DNA of 64,000 nt from Wuchereria bancrofti (Eukaryota; Nematoda; Chromadorea; Rhabditida; Onchocercidae), in assembly GCA_005281725.1 (NCBI GenBank), contig SSBO01000012.1, positions 20,910,779 through 20,974,778 of the forward strand, given 5' to 3'. The notes under the pieces are model-generated. The model was not told the origin of the DNA, made no database searches, and was given only the letters and a program-made list of their open reading frames with translations. Positions 12,701 through 24,800 of this stretch are shown here, in pieces; position 1 is the stretch's first letter; each line of letters starts with the position of its first letter. Position numbers and translations under genes: made by a program.

Positions 12701-14574
12701 TTTTTTAAAACTGTTTCAAACATCAACAATTTCTCTTTTTCCTGTTTCTCAAATGTCTCTTCACTTCAATAATAATTATGATACTTTACACTATTTTTGA
12801 TTAACTAAAGCTAATTAGCATTTCTAACTCACAGCTTTCAAACTGCTCTGCTCATAGCATTTGTTCTAATATTTATAATGTTAGCTTATTGTTTTGTATA
12901 TTTCTTTTCTTCAAAACAAAATAATTTGTTAAAATTCCTTTTCATTTTCTTTTTGAAAATTTCAACTATTTGACTTCTTTATGTTTCAAAGTTTCAAATG
13001 TTTTTTCATCACTTATAGCTATTTATATAAACTTTTTGCGCATATTTGCTCTTATTCCAATGTACGCTATCTTCTTAATCAAAATTGATATCATTCAGCG
13101 AAACGTTGTTTTGCTATGCGAGAAATGAAATGAGGCGCAATTGATATATGTGACTAAAATTGAATTCATTGAAATTGAAATTATGATAAAAACTTCTATT
13201 GGAACTATTATATAATAATCATGGAATGTACATATTTTTTTCTTTTACCAAGAAGTTCTTATCAGCTAATAGTTTTTTTTCTCATTTTGTACTTCAACAA
13301 ACTTTTTTTGTAATGATTTTACAACTTCTCGTAGATATACAACAACAAAAAAAAATAGTTTAAGTGTTCAACCTCGTAACATTCTTTCATTTATTTTTCC
13401 ACTAATTAAAAGTTCGTCAGAGTTTAATTGCTACTAATAATCATTTAAAGATTTATTTATAAAAAATTAACGCTTAAATCAATCTTAAAAATATCGTAAA
13501 AATTGAAAGAAATCTTTTTTTTCTCTCAAATCTAACTAGCATTTCTATTAAATTTACTTATTGAATCTATCTATCTTATTGATCTGAAAATTTCCGATCA
13601 AATAAAACTTTTGTTTGTCAACTAGCAGATTATTAAAAATAAACCATTTAAAAGTTATTTTATACAACTAACGTATCCATCGTATCCTTAAAACATCTTT
13701 TTTAATCTTCTTTAATTTAAAACATTAATTATTATGAAAGTAAATAAATGGCCGTATTTATTATATGATTAGAGAAAGGTATAAATGAATGAATGTGAAA
13801 TTAAAATTGAAACTGGTTGAAATAACCTCCTGCATTTTGTCTTTTAAAGTCTTTTATCTATGCCATTCATTTCTGAACTAAACTATTTATTCAAAAATTA
13901 AGAACAATCAAGTTTTAAAAATTATCGGTCTACCTTCAAAATAAATATCGTTCACTTTTTCTTATTAATTTGGATTTAAATCTGACCGATATATATTTCA
14001 GAAATGTTTTCCAAATGATTCACATATAATTTTTTAGTATAATAAAGGAGTTAATTAAATCTATTTTTTGAAATTTGTGATAGTCAACGGATTGTAATTT
14101 TGCTCCTTAGTTTCATTAATATACCTTAATAGTAAGTTGTTCAGTGTTTAAATGTATCTATCAGGAAATGATAATGATACTTGATCAGTGATATTTTAAT
14201 TTCGCAGTGTTTAACCAATCTAATTTGATATCACTTTGATACTAGCAACAAATAATCATTTCAATAATGACATAGTGATAAAGTTTAAATGAGTAACAAG
14301 TGTCCAGCATATTTCGAACAGTCAAATTCCCTATTAGATAACAGATTTTTTAAATGATAAAGTTATTTAACTGATAGAAATTGATTAAATAGAATCAAAT
14401 TATACTGATACTTTCATTCTTAAAATTTTTAGTTTAATTTTTAGAAATTTATTACTTTAACCATCATATTAGTTAAATCATGAATTTAAAAGATTTTATA
14501 CATTTGCATTTTAGAGTGTTGTGGTGATTGTTCTAAACACAATTATTGAAATTTGTTCTTCTAAAAATCTGTAA
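9753..14574. other. Intergenic, very AT-rich, no gene recognised
   Basis: A 4.8-kb stretch of homopolymer-rich AT DNA. It contains a CT dinucleotide run near 10110-10130. The only longer open frame (10575-10775, 66 codons ending in a hydrophobic segment) has no recognised similarity or splice context. I see no RNA gene. Confidence 0.6.
10108..10132. repeat. CT dinucleotide microsatellite
   Basis: Uninterrupted CT run flanked by CCC, downstream of the tyrosine-kinase gene. A GT/TG-rich tract of similar character lies in the kinase intron at about 5700-5770. Confidence 0.8.
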
Positions 14575-15721
14575 ATGTACTACTATTCACTTACTACTGT
14601 CTGTACATTCTTTATCTTATCAGTATTATTATTATTGCAATCATTTATCTTAACCAAAGTTTCGTCGCATGAATATCATAAATATGATGAAGGCAAGTTG
14701 ATATATCTTTCATCTATATCAAATTGCTAAATTTTAATTTTAATTTTTTTTTTTACACAAGTAAGCAAAGAAAGATAATTTCAATTAAGTTGTTAAAATT
14801 TTGAGGACTACGATTAAAAGTATTGTTTCAAAAATAGGTAGAAATTGAAAGCTTCTCATTATGAAAAAAAAAAAGAAACACTAATCTAATTTAGTTAAGT
14901 ATTATAGATAATGAAACATCGCCGAATATTTATTGGGTTCCAATTGTGCAGAGAAATTTTACAGAAATGATTTATATAAACGATGATGATGAGGTAAGCA
15001 TTGTTAAGTGGTTGATAGAACAACTAGTGATAATATGAAATAATCTAATAGAGAATTAATTAATTATTTAATAAAAGGATAAACGTGTCCTTTCCTTCTT
15101 ATCTAATCTTTCTTCAACAGGAAGAATTGAGGAAATGAAGGAAAGATTGGATTTGATTAACTAATCAGAAAATATATCATCGATCATTAATCATTTCATG
15201 TGTAACTAATCTTACTTATGGGTTTGAGTAAGAATGATAGGAATGAATCTCTAACTTATATTACACTGCATCTAGTCCTAATCAAATGTCATATTTCATA
15301 AAATGTGAAATTAGTGTAAATTACTTCTCACTAATTCATTATGCATTAGAAGAGGGATAGCTTTGTGTTATGAAAATTTCCATATAATTTTCATTTTTTT
15401 TTTATTTAAAAAAATTTTTCCTCTTTCAACAGTTGTTTTAAATGAAAAAAAAAATTTTTTTTATATAAATTTTGAAATTTGAAATTATTTTTTTCTTTCT
15501 TTCTTCACTTTTCTTTTTTTTTTTTATAGACGCTTTATGAAAATATAGACATGGATGAAAAAATGCGCATATTTGAGGAAGAAATGCAAGAAGAAATGAC
15601 CAAAAATGATGATAGTTTTGCATATTCTTCCATTGCCATTAAAATTTCATTGTTTAATAGTCAAATATGTTTACTATTTCCTATTTACCTATTTATTATT
15701 CTTTTCTTTTTGCACCATTAA
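14575..15721 (+). CDS. Small secreted or membrane-anchored protein, family unknown
   Basis: A phase-consistent three-exon model: 14575-14658, 14895-14993, 15530-15721, 124 aa. The first exon encodes a strongly hydrophobic signal-like sequence (FFILSVLLLLQSFIL). The middle is acidic with two N-glycosylation sequons (NETS, NFTE) and a DDDE stretch. The last exon holds a Glu/Met-rich helix (FEEEMQEEMTK), then a C-terminal hydrophobic tail (CLLFPIYLFIILFFLHH) that resembles a GPI-anchor signal or a transmembrane segment. An alternative longer first exon ending at 14696 (GTTGAT donor) does not match the phase of exon 2. The AATAAA at 15730-15735 immediately follows the stop. No family recognised; could be a worm-specific surface protein. 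Confidence 0.5.
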
Positions 15722-17273
15722 ATAATGCAAATAAAAAAAAAAAAAAAAAGAAAAAACGAAAAGAAATATTTGATGAATGTAATTCACAGTTAAAATGAAT
15801 CAATAAATTATTTTTCATACATTTGAATGAAAAAATGATTGAAGACAATATCAATCATAAATGATAAGTAATCATAGATAATATAAATAAATGTTTTTTA
15901 TATATAAAAAATTTCAATTAATTTAAAAAAAAATATAGACAAAGAAAAGAATCTTTTAAAAAATGCTAATATTGCATTGAAATGAAAAATAACATTTGCA
16001 AAATTTTATTACTTATTTTTAGTTAAATAGAAAAACTATTGATTGCTATTGATTAGTACATTTCTATTAAAATTTTTCAGTAATCGACTAATAAAAATAC
16101 CTTCCGTTCAAATTTATGAATCAATCTCGATCAGTTACAAGCTTCAATGTTTATTATTCATCGATTTCAATTGAGCGCAATCATACATGCCTTTGATCAG
16201 ATTGAATGCTCTTATGAAAATCACTATTTCAATGCATTTTTATTTTCATAATTTCTGTGACAACGAAAATAACGCAATTAAATAATAGTAATATCAGTGA
16301 TATAAAAGAATTCATTCTTTAACTGATTTGTTTCCATATTATCACATTGTCACATATTTCAATAAAATGTGAAAAATTCGCAAAAATACACTTTAAAAAT
16401 ATGGCGCAAATTACCGGAAGAAGCAAAACTGTAAATGTTATCAGTATTTAACGATAACAGTACAGCAATTGATAAAGGAGTGAAAAAAGGAAATGAAATT
16501 CTGATGCTATATGATTATGGTTGTAAAGTTAATTTGCATCCAAAATTTAATAAAGTCTTGCATAAAGTGAATTTTCATTGATTAAATTTCTGCGAAACAA
16601 ATCAAGGAATAATTTTTAAAAAAAGGATGGGACGAATTTTTTGATAAATTGCATGATAATGAGAATAAATTTGTTTTAACTTTTATTCTACTTGATATTA
16701 TCATCAATTTCATTCCCAAACTCCTTTCATTTTGTTCCTTTTCAGTTATTAAATCATATAAATCAAATTTATCAAAAATATAATTGCCGCACAACTTTTT
16801 CATATGAAATCATATATTTCTTATCTTGTTACAAACATTTAAAAGAAATAAAATTTTATTGAAATGAATAATTTTTTGAATTAAAGTTGTTTTTTTTTTT
16901 TTGGAAAATCAATGAATTAATGAAAAATTAGTACAAATATCTATGGTCGAACCACTCAATCATAGATTTAATCGTTAATAAATATTCAAAAAGATCACCT
17001 AACATTCGAAAAAGTTTCCATCACTAAAATCGCTTTCTTTATCAAGGTAAAAATAAGTGTAATGTATGACTTATAAAATTTCTTTCGCCGTAGAATCCTT
17101 CCAATTCTATGCTACATTAATAATATTCATTTACTTTACTTACATTTTGAATATTCTTAAACGTTAAATAACAATTTTGTTTTTATTGAACTTAAAAGTA
17201 AGCAGTGATTCAAATCCTTCCAAAAAATTCAGTCTGAAGTTATTCAAAGTGAAAATAAGTGCAATGTGACTTG
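15722..17273. other. Intergenic, AT-rich, no gene recognised
   Basis: Only short chance open frames in AT-rich DNA with many A and T runs. No conserved motif or splice-linked frame was found on either strand. Confidence 0.6.
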
Positions 17274-17542
17274 TTAATTTGCATAATTAACACTGACCAA
17301 CTTCCACAAATGTTTTAGTTAATTTGCATAATTAACACTGACTAACTTCCACAAATGTTTTAGTTAATTTGCATAATTAACACTGACCAACTTCCACAAA
17401 TGTTTTAGTTAATTTGCATAATTAACACTGACCAACTTCCACAAATGTTTTAGTTAATTTGCATAATTAACACTGACCAACTTCCACAAATGTTTTAGTT
17501 AATTTGCATAATTAACACTGACCAACTTCCACAAATGTTTTA
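17274..17542. repeat. Tandem repeat, six copies of a 45-bp unit
   Basis: Copies start at 17274, 17319, 17364, 17409, 17454 and 17499. They are nearly identical; the second has one change (GACTAAC for GACCAAC) and the last diverges at its final bases. Each unit contains TTAATTTGCATAATTAA, which includes the octamer ATTTGCAT (reverse complement ATGCAAAT) and an inverted TTAATT/AATTAA pair, and later the segment CCAACTTCCACAAATG. The unit is not a multiple that stays open in all frames, and no ORF spans it. Function unknown. Confidence 0.97.
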
Positions 17543-19015
17543 TTATTTACGTTGCAACACATAATATATCACGATGAATTCCATTTCTTAATTCATATCA
17601 CTGATAAGTTTTGTACCTTATTGCAAACATTCGATCGAAATAGCAATCTGTGTAGTTGCGCAGATACGCAGAACATTAATCCAATACTTCAACAAACCAA
17701 CAAGACTTCAAAATTATGTATTCCCGATGGGATCATTCATTGCATCTCAAACTATTAACAAAATTTCCAGTTTCATAAGTTGAACTTCTATATAACAACA
17801 GATTTGAATATTTGACAGAGATAAAACAGCACGCGGACTCGAACAAGTTCTTGTTAATTAAATATCACTCGTTAATTATTATAACTTGAAGGAATTGTTT
17901 CATGTAAGTTGACGCATATTTGTTTGATAAATTTTAACATAAATTCTTGAGAAGCAACCTAAAAACAACCATGAAAACATCCAGGTTCTCCTGAAAAGCC
18001 GCATAACTTCAAAAAAGACCCAAATTAATCTTAAAGTTTAGAGATGCTCAAGCCTACGAAAGACGTACCGAACGTTAATCATTTAATAATTGCGATTATT
18101 AGAACTATTCAAGAAATTTTTTACATGCAATTACTTCCTCGTTAAAAACAGTTACTGAATATACAATGAATACGGATCAATTGTGTCGTGAGGAACTTAT
18201 TCAGTTTTATTCAATAATCTTACATTGTTGTAACAGACATAATTCGAAGACAGTCTTGAAATCTTATTAAATCATACATTCCTTATAACTTAATTTTAAT
18301 GAAACACTTAGCAAGCCAAAACATTTCGTTAAAACTATTTCTTGCTAATCACAAACTTTTTGCGATAAAACTTTGTAACATCATCATAAACTTACATTTT
18401 CCTGACCTAGTTAAATGATTTGGTTATATGTCAATGAGATATGATTTTCCCTCTAAGAATTTCATCCACACCAGTAAAGAATGCCAAACTAGGCTCCAAA
18501 TCTAAGGTCTATCTGCAGTTTACAACTCAGTTCAGTGACGAAATCTACGTTGTATTCAGAGTTCAAATTGGTTTTTCGATATTTCATAAAAATCAAAGCA
18601 GTAAAAAGCAATTACTGAGTTACAATCACTAAATAACGAATAACGAAGAGAGATCACATATTTGCTATTTATTTGCTGTACCTCTGGTACAAGAAACGAT
18701 AATTAATTGAATTTTACCCAATAAACGAAAATTTGTATTTTAAGATCTCGACATAAAAATGATGCAGATGGCAAAAGAAATCACCAACAATGTCTTTATA
18801 GGTATATTATTAACACCCGATTTGAACAAACAAGAAGAAAAAACCTTCTATTAGCAAGAAGCAAAAATGTAATCTCAGCAAATCCGATGTGTAACAAATT
18901 TGATCAAATGATAGAAGCGAAACGCAATGCTTCGCTTCGAATTGTTTTTTGAAAATCACATTACAGAATATTCTGAACTGTCGAAATTGAAAAAACTTGA
19001 AGTAGTACACTTTAA
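17543..19015. other. Intergenic / SYF2 downstream region, no gene recognised
   Basis: Open frames of 60-70 codons occur here on both strands but have no recognisable similarity and no fitting splice partners. The part next to 19016 is presumably the SYF2 3' UTR. Confidence 0.5.
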
Positions 19016-20876
19016 TCATATAGCAGTTCCTCTTTCAAGATCACTCTTAAGATCTTCTGTATACCTATCGTAAAAACGATCCAACTTTTGATTGAATTTA
19101 CGATTCCGTTCATTGATATAGTCGATTGGTGCATCTGGATCGAACATTCGCCGACGATGGTATTGATCGCGTTTCTTTTCCCTGAAGAACAAGAAAATTT
19201 TCAACAGTAAGTATGATCAAAACTGCATCATTACTTAATATGTGACGCTGGACAAATCGGTGCCAAGTTAAAATTTATTTATGTAACTATTTACCATAAA
19301 TCTTAAGAGTGTAATTTCATAACTTCATTACTCCATTAATGATATTAAATTTGTACTGTCGTAAACAAGTGTATTTGAGAGCGTACAACTCATCCAAATT
19401 AAAAAGATTAAGATTAAAAAAAAAATCCACTTACTGTGCTTTGATATCTTCTGCTAGCCTATTTAAGGCAGCATCGGTTGGATAATGAGTTCCAGAAATG
19501 AGTGTGTCTACTCCAGGATAGAATTCGTTAGTACCACTGAAAGTCTTAATGTTGTTTTTGAACAGAAAAATAAGTGGTTGCAAGCACTGATTCAACTTTT
19601 CATTCTTTTAAACGATACCTAAATATAACTACTCAGACAGTTTCTTGATTCCGTTACACTTTGCAACTATAATCAATTCTCTCGCCATTTCCCAATGATA
19701 ATTGGTACAAGAGATGTAATCAAGAAACAGTACAAATTTTTGATTTTCATATTTGATTTAATCAAAATAATGCTAAGAAAAAACACTTACATAACTTCTC
19801 TCATTTTTTCATAAGCTTTTATGTCAGGCTTAATATTTCCAGACAATCTTTGGTACTGACGTAAAGTCATTGCTTCGTAATCTGGAATATTCAATTCAAT
19901 AATCTTTAAATTTCAACAACCAGGTTAGCAAACAAAGACATACTAAGTTCCATGTCCCACAAACACTTATGAATTTTCTTGTAGATATTGCGAATTGGTC
20001 AATAACCTTGCTACCAATAACAACTACAACTTTCCCATTCTAGGAAAAAAACCCACCACTAAAGCCTTTGTCTGGCTTCTTCTTTCTCTTGATCGCCTCT
20101 TTGCGCTCGATCAAATCTGCCTGTGTTTTCAGAGCTTTTAACCTCTCATAATCTTCTCCCCGCTCTTCAGCAGCCTGAAAAGAAATTTCCTCTACAGCAA
20201 AACATTAACCGATAAAAAGGTATCCAAGAGACATTACTAACAAAGCCAACACTGTCAATACAAATTCTAAGAAAGAATAACTTCTCACATTTCTGGCGCA
20301 AGTTCACGTGAAGCGGGACGAACTAGCAAGAGTAGAGATTATACTATTCGGATTTCGGTTAATTCTATAGCTTGCACGTTTCGTTCCCTTACAGCTCATT
20401 AATATAACGATATAATTGTTGTTACTAACAAAAACTTTTGTCTGAGGAGAGCAATCTAACCTTTTTCAAGTCCATCTCCTTCAGCTCCCATTCTTGACGT
20501 TTTTGTCTTAAATCGTAATTTTTCGGCAATTTTGACCTATGGTCCTCTTCTACCACTTGTTGATAGTTTAATTTACGAGATTCTTGCTAAAAAATGAAAC
20601 ACTGATCAAATATGCTCAAACTACACTCCCGCAAATTTTAGGATTGAAAGATAAAATTTCTGAGAAACTTTGGGCAATCCAATTATTTTACATTCATTTT
20701 GTTGAGCATTAAAAGCTGGTTGGTCACTATTTGATAATGTTCAATTGATATTCTGTTATTATGGCAAATACCAGTCTTCAACTCACACGTTTTTGATGCA
20801 ACATCCTAAATCTCTCTTTGAGAGAATCTTTCGATGGATGTTTCGAAACAGAGGCAGATGATTCCGGTAACACCAT
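19016..20876 (-). CDS. SYF2: Pre-mRNA-splicing factor SYF2
   Basis: Six exons on the minus strand, in coding order: 20876-20787, 20586-20461, 20174-20057, 19881-19791, 19536-19435, 19181-19016. All junctions are GT-AG and in phase, giving 230 aa, close to the usual SYF2 length. The N-terminal half is a charged helical region ([16 protein letters not shown]). The C-terminal half has family signatures: [19 protein letters not shown], then [20 protein letters not shown], ending [11 protein letters not shown]2 (p29/GCIP-interacting protein) is a component of the NineTeen/Prp19-associated spliceosome, needed for activation and progression through catalysis in the nucleus. The gene is divergent from the FXR gene, with about 1 kb between start codons. 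Confidence 0.96.
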
Positions 20877-21869
20877 CGAGACGATAAAATTCCTTAAATT
20901 ATCATATTTTATTCAGCACCATCAACACTTAAACGATCTATCCCAAATTCATCACTAAAACTTTACGCAACCGAGACATAGCGTAATATCACACGAAGCA
21001 TTTTACGCATCTCATCTACCACATACACATTCTTAACTTCTGAGAATGAAAGCAGTTTTAACAGCTTGCAAGATTACTATCAATCAGATAGTCAACTTTA
21101 AAATGTTTGTAATCGTAACAGTTTATCCTTACGATACTAATTAAACTGCGAGTAATGATGACACTTCCGACGTGTAGAGAATTTCACTGAATAAAAAAGC
21201 ACTGATAAGAATAGATAGAGCAAATTATGAAATTGAATGGATCAGTGATAGTTGATGACTATAGTAGTTGGCATATGATGATGACTTAGACCACCGTAAA
21301 TCAACCTCAGATAATCTCTCCCGTGGTATCCCCCCAAACCGACTAAACTCCCGGTTTTTCCCGATGGTACACGGTCGTGTCAAAACGATGTCGCTTGTTG
21401 ACTTGTCCATTAATCGATTGAGTGCTGTAGTGACGGAGAATGAAGTGCATTTTGTCTGCACCTCTCCTCTCTCTCTCCGTTTCATATGTTATCATGCATA
21501 CCATCTATGCATATCTCTTTATGTCTGCGCATGTGTCCATGTCTATGTGTCTGATCGTGTTTGCATATTACTCTGTATGTCTGTATCCTGAAAAGGCGTA
21601 ACGAATGATAGATAGAACGGAGCATTTGCTGCGAGGAGAGCAAATAGAAAGCGGTTGGATCGTTGTCGTTGAGCTTCGGCTCGTTTTTTTGCATTTCTAC
21701 CGGATTTGGACTTGTCGGATTTGGAAAAAAAACGGTGGAGGATATACCACCTGCTAAACAGATTGATAGGTGTTGGTCGAGAACAAATTGATTAATTGAA
21801 TAAATTGAAGTGAAGAAGGGTGAGAATCGTGTGATAAGAGCTGAGATTAATTCGCTGATTTCAATAAAA
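20877..21869. promoter_or_regulatory. Shared divergent upstream region of SYF2 and the FXR-family gene
   Basis: The two start codons point away from each other across this 993-bp stretch, which is less AT-rich than the surrounding intergenic DNA and contains CT-rich tracts (near 21465-21480). Open frames up to 137 codons on both strands show no family similarity and look like chance products of the higher GC. Promoters and 5' UTRs of both genes must lie here; no specific element can be named. Confidence 0.6.
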
Positions 21870-24800
21870 ATGGAAATTGAGGTACGACAGGGCAACGGAT
21901 TATTTTATAAGGTTAGTATGTTGATTTATTGATGAATTCTGTTATGATATTATTGGCATTTACAGAATGAGCAATGATTACACTGATAAATTAGGTATTG
22001 AAAAGTATTATTTTCAAAAATTCTTCCTGAAAAAAGGTAAGATCAGCTATGTTTTGTTAAAGATTCCCATATGGTTAGCTATAAGTGATATATAATGAAT
22101 TTAGGATGGTAAAACTAACCGAATTTTTTGCTTAAAAATACATTTTGAGCAAATACCAACTTTTTTTTCCATGTTTTCTGGTGTTCACTTTCTAATGCTT
22201 ATGCTTTTTGTTACTAATTTGCCGTTTTGATTTGATACTCATTTGCGTTTATTTTTTACTTCCTTCCATTATATTAAGTTACTCAATTTTTCATTACCAT
22301 ATCTTGTAGGAATTTCACATTGTCAGTAACTGATTGATGCCATCTAGTTGCCAAGATGATGAATTGGGATGGTTGTGATGAAGAAGGGATAGTGTTGGTC
22401 CTTTATTAGTTGGTGTAAAGAAGATTTAATGTCTTTACAGACAGTTTGAACAGTAATTTAAATAACTCTAAGCTTTCATTTTTTGCAGGCTTTCGTAAAA
22501 TCCATCAAGACAGATACTGTCATTGTGAGTTATGGGAACGATGCGAAAACTGAGGAGGTTTACTTCATTTTCGTTTGCATTTGAAGTTTTATATATTCAC
22601 GAATTTGTTAAATGGCCGATTATTTGCTGGTTTTATTTATTATTGAAAAAGAAAATGAAGTTAGTGGAAACTTATTCCTAATAAAATTTAGGTGAAATTT
22701 GATGATTGTCGCTTGCCACCGCGTTCCGCAAAAGCCGAGACATTGAAAGTGGGTGATACTGTTGAAGCACTGATGAAGCAGGAGGGTGATGCTGTCTTCG
22801 GATGGCAGAAAGCCAAAATCAAAGAGTTAAAGGTAAAAGTCTTACTTTGCTTGATTTGCTATCAAAATAAATTATTGGATTGCCCAAGTTTCCATAAAAA
22901 CAATACAAACTAGTTGGAAGATAAGACTGCTTTGTTCAAAGAGAAAACTAGTTGAGCAATAATTGACAGAGATTTGTGCCAATGATAGCTGATATGATTT
23001 GAGCTTATCCACCAAGGAATCTGAATGTAAATCCTTGATTTCATCAAATGTCATTCCTGTTGACGATACTTGTCCATCACGATCATGCTCTATTTGTACA
23101 AGTCATTTGAGCATACTGACAAGATGGGCGTATGGCTTCCTTGAATCAGCATCAGCATTCTTAAATGATTCCTTGAAATTCTTCAGCGATGCTTGAGGAT
23201 CTTCGAGAAAAAAAAAGCATTATTGACCAACTTACCATCTCCTCCGCTACACATTCCCATATCCTCATGTTATCAGTTTCATTTCCACCACTTGTGTCAA
23301 TAATCTGTTTGATAACGAAATTTCAGTAGATTTGGTTGGAATACTTTTTGGAACTAAGTTGTTTTTCCTTCAAAACTTAAACATATTGATAAATTTGTAG
23401 GGGGATTTAGCGGCAATTGAAAGCGTTGAAGGGCCACACCATATGGACATTGTTTCACTGGAACATATACGTACGTTGCTGGTCAAATGTACTCCACTAA
23501 AACAAAGTCAATTCAAACACGCTAAAATCACTGTACCTGAAGATCTCCGGGCATATTTCAAACGACCTGAGTCATATGCTGATTTCGCAGCCACTGTCAA
23601 AAGTGTATTTGTCGAATATGATGAAGAAAATGGAAATCTTCTTCTCTCCGTCAGTTGTTTTTAAATCATTCTAATAACACTGTATTATCTCCATATTAAT
23701 TACATAACGATGGTAGTAACAAAACTTTCTCATCAATAAGATTTTCCCAGTAGTATTTAGAAAAAATCATGTCCGATAAGTATCATGCTGTGCAAACTGA
23801 TGGAGTATGGTCAGCAAGTGATAGAGTTTTTTGTGACTGCTGAACCAATGACTTTTAGACAGCTTACCTCCATTGTTTTTAGACATTTGAAGAACAAGCA
23901 GTAAAACGTGCAACGATTCTTTCTGACATGTACTTCAAGGATTCTCGACAGAAGATGCAACTTTTGCAACGTCAAGAGGTTTATTTAAGAAGCTTGTCAA
24001 TTTTTCTTTCCTGTATTTACATAACATGCATTACTAGTAGCTTTTTGGTGAGATCTATACGTTCCAGTGATTCATGCATCATCTATTAGTGCAGACAGCG
24101 CAAGGAATACCGCTTAAAGCTTCCTGTAACATTACACAGAACAGATTCATTTATATCGTTGAAAGAGTGTTGATGATAATTCATTTGTTTATATTATGCA
24201 CACTGAGAAGGAAAAGTAACAGAAAAGGATCGATTCAGTTGTGGTGCATAAATGTCATTCAGGAAGCTGCTCGTTTGTTAGAAAACACATCGATGCATAC
24301 GTCGGCTCATGTGGAAGAATTTACAGTACCTTTCAACTTAATGGGTCTTGCGATAGGGTCACATGGAGCTAATATTCAAAGCGCACGAAACATTGATGGA
24401 GTCGAAGACATACAGCTCGTGGAAAGTAATGATGGTCACACACCTGTACTTTTCAAAGTTAGCTATTACTTATGCATCAAGCGGTTTATAAGTTATATCA
24501 CTTTATAGCAGTATTTGGGCAGGCTATCTTTCGTGATATTAAGTTATAGTTTGTTGTTAAGAAAATTCTGAAAAACTTGTAGGTATTTGCCCAAAATGCT
24601 GAAGCCGCAGCTGCAGCACGTTCACAATTGGAATATGCAGTGGAATCGTTCGAGGTACCTCGTGGAATGGTTGGCAAAGTGATCGGTAAATCGGGTAAAA
24701 CGATTCAGGTAACTGTAGATTTCTGCACAGAAAGTAGTGTGTGAGCTCAAACTTTATTCAATATCGTATTATGTTCATTGATTCTTTAGGATATCGTGGA

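Noticed and set aside
17274..17542. CRISPR-like array
   Set aside because: The copies are head-to-tail with no unique spacers, and the genome is eukaryotic; it is a minisatellite.
17552..18632. Two frames of 63-68 codons downstream of the tandem repeat
   Set aside because: No motif, no fitting splice sites, amino-acid composition of random AT-rich DNA.
21225..21895. Overlapping open frames of 86-137 codons on both strands between SYF2 and the FXR gene
   Set aside because: They overlap each other, show no family motifs and lie in the divergent promoter region with higher GC, where chance frames are longer.
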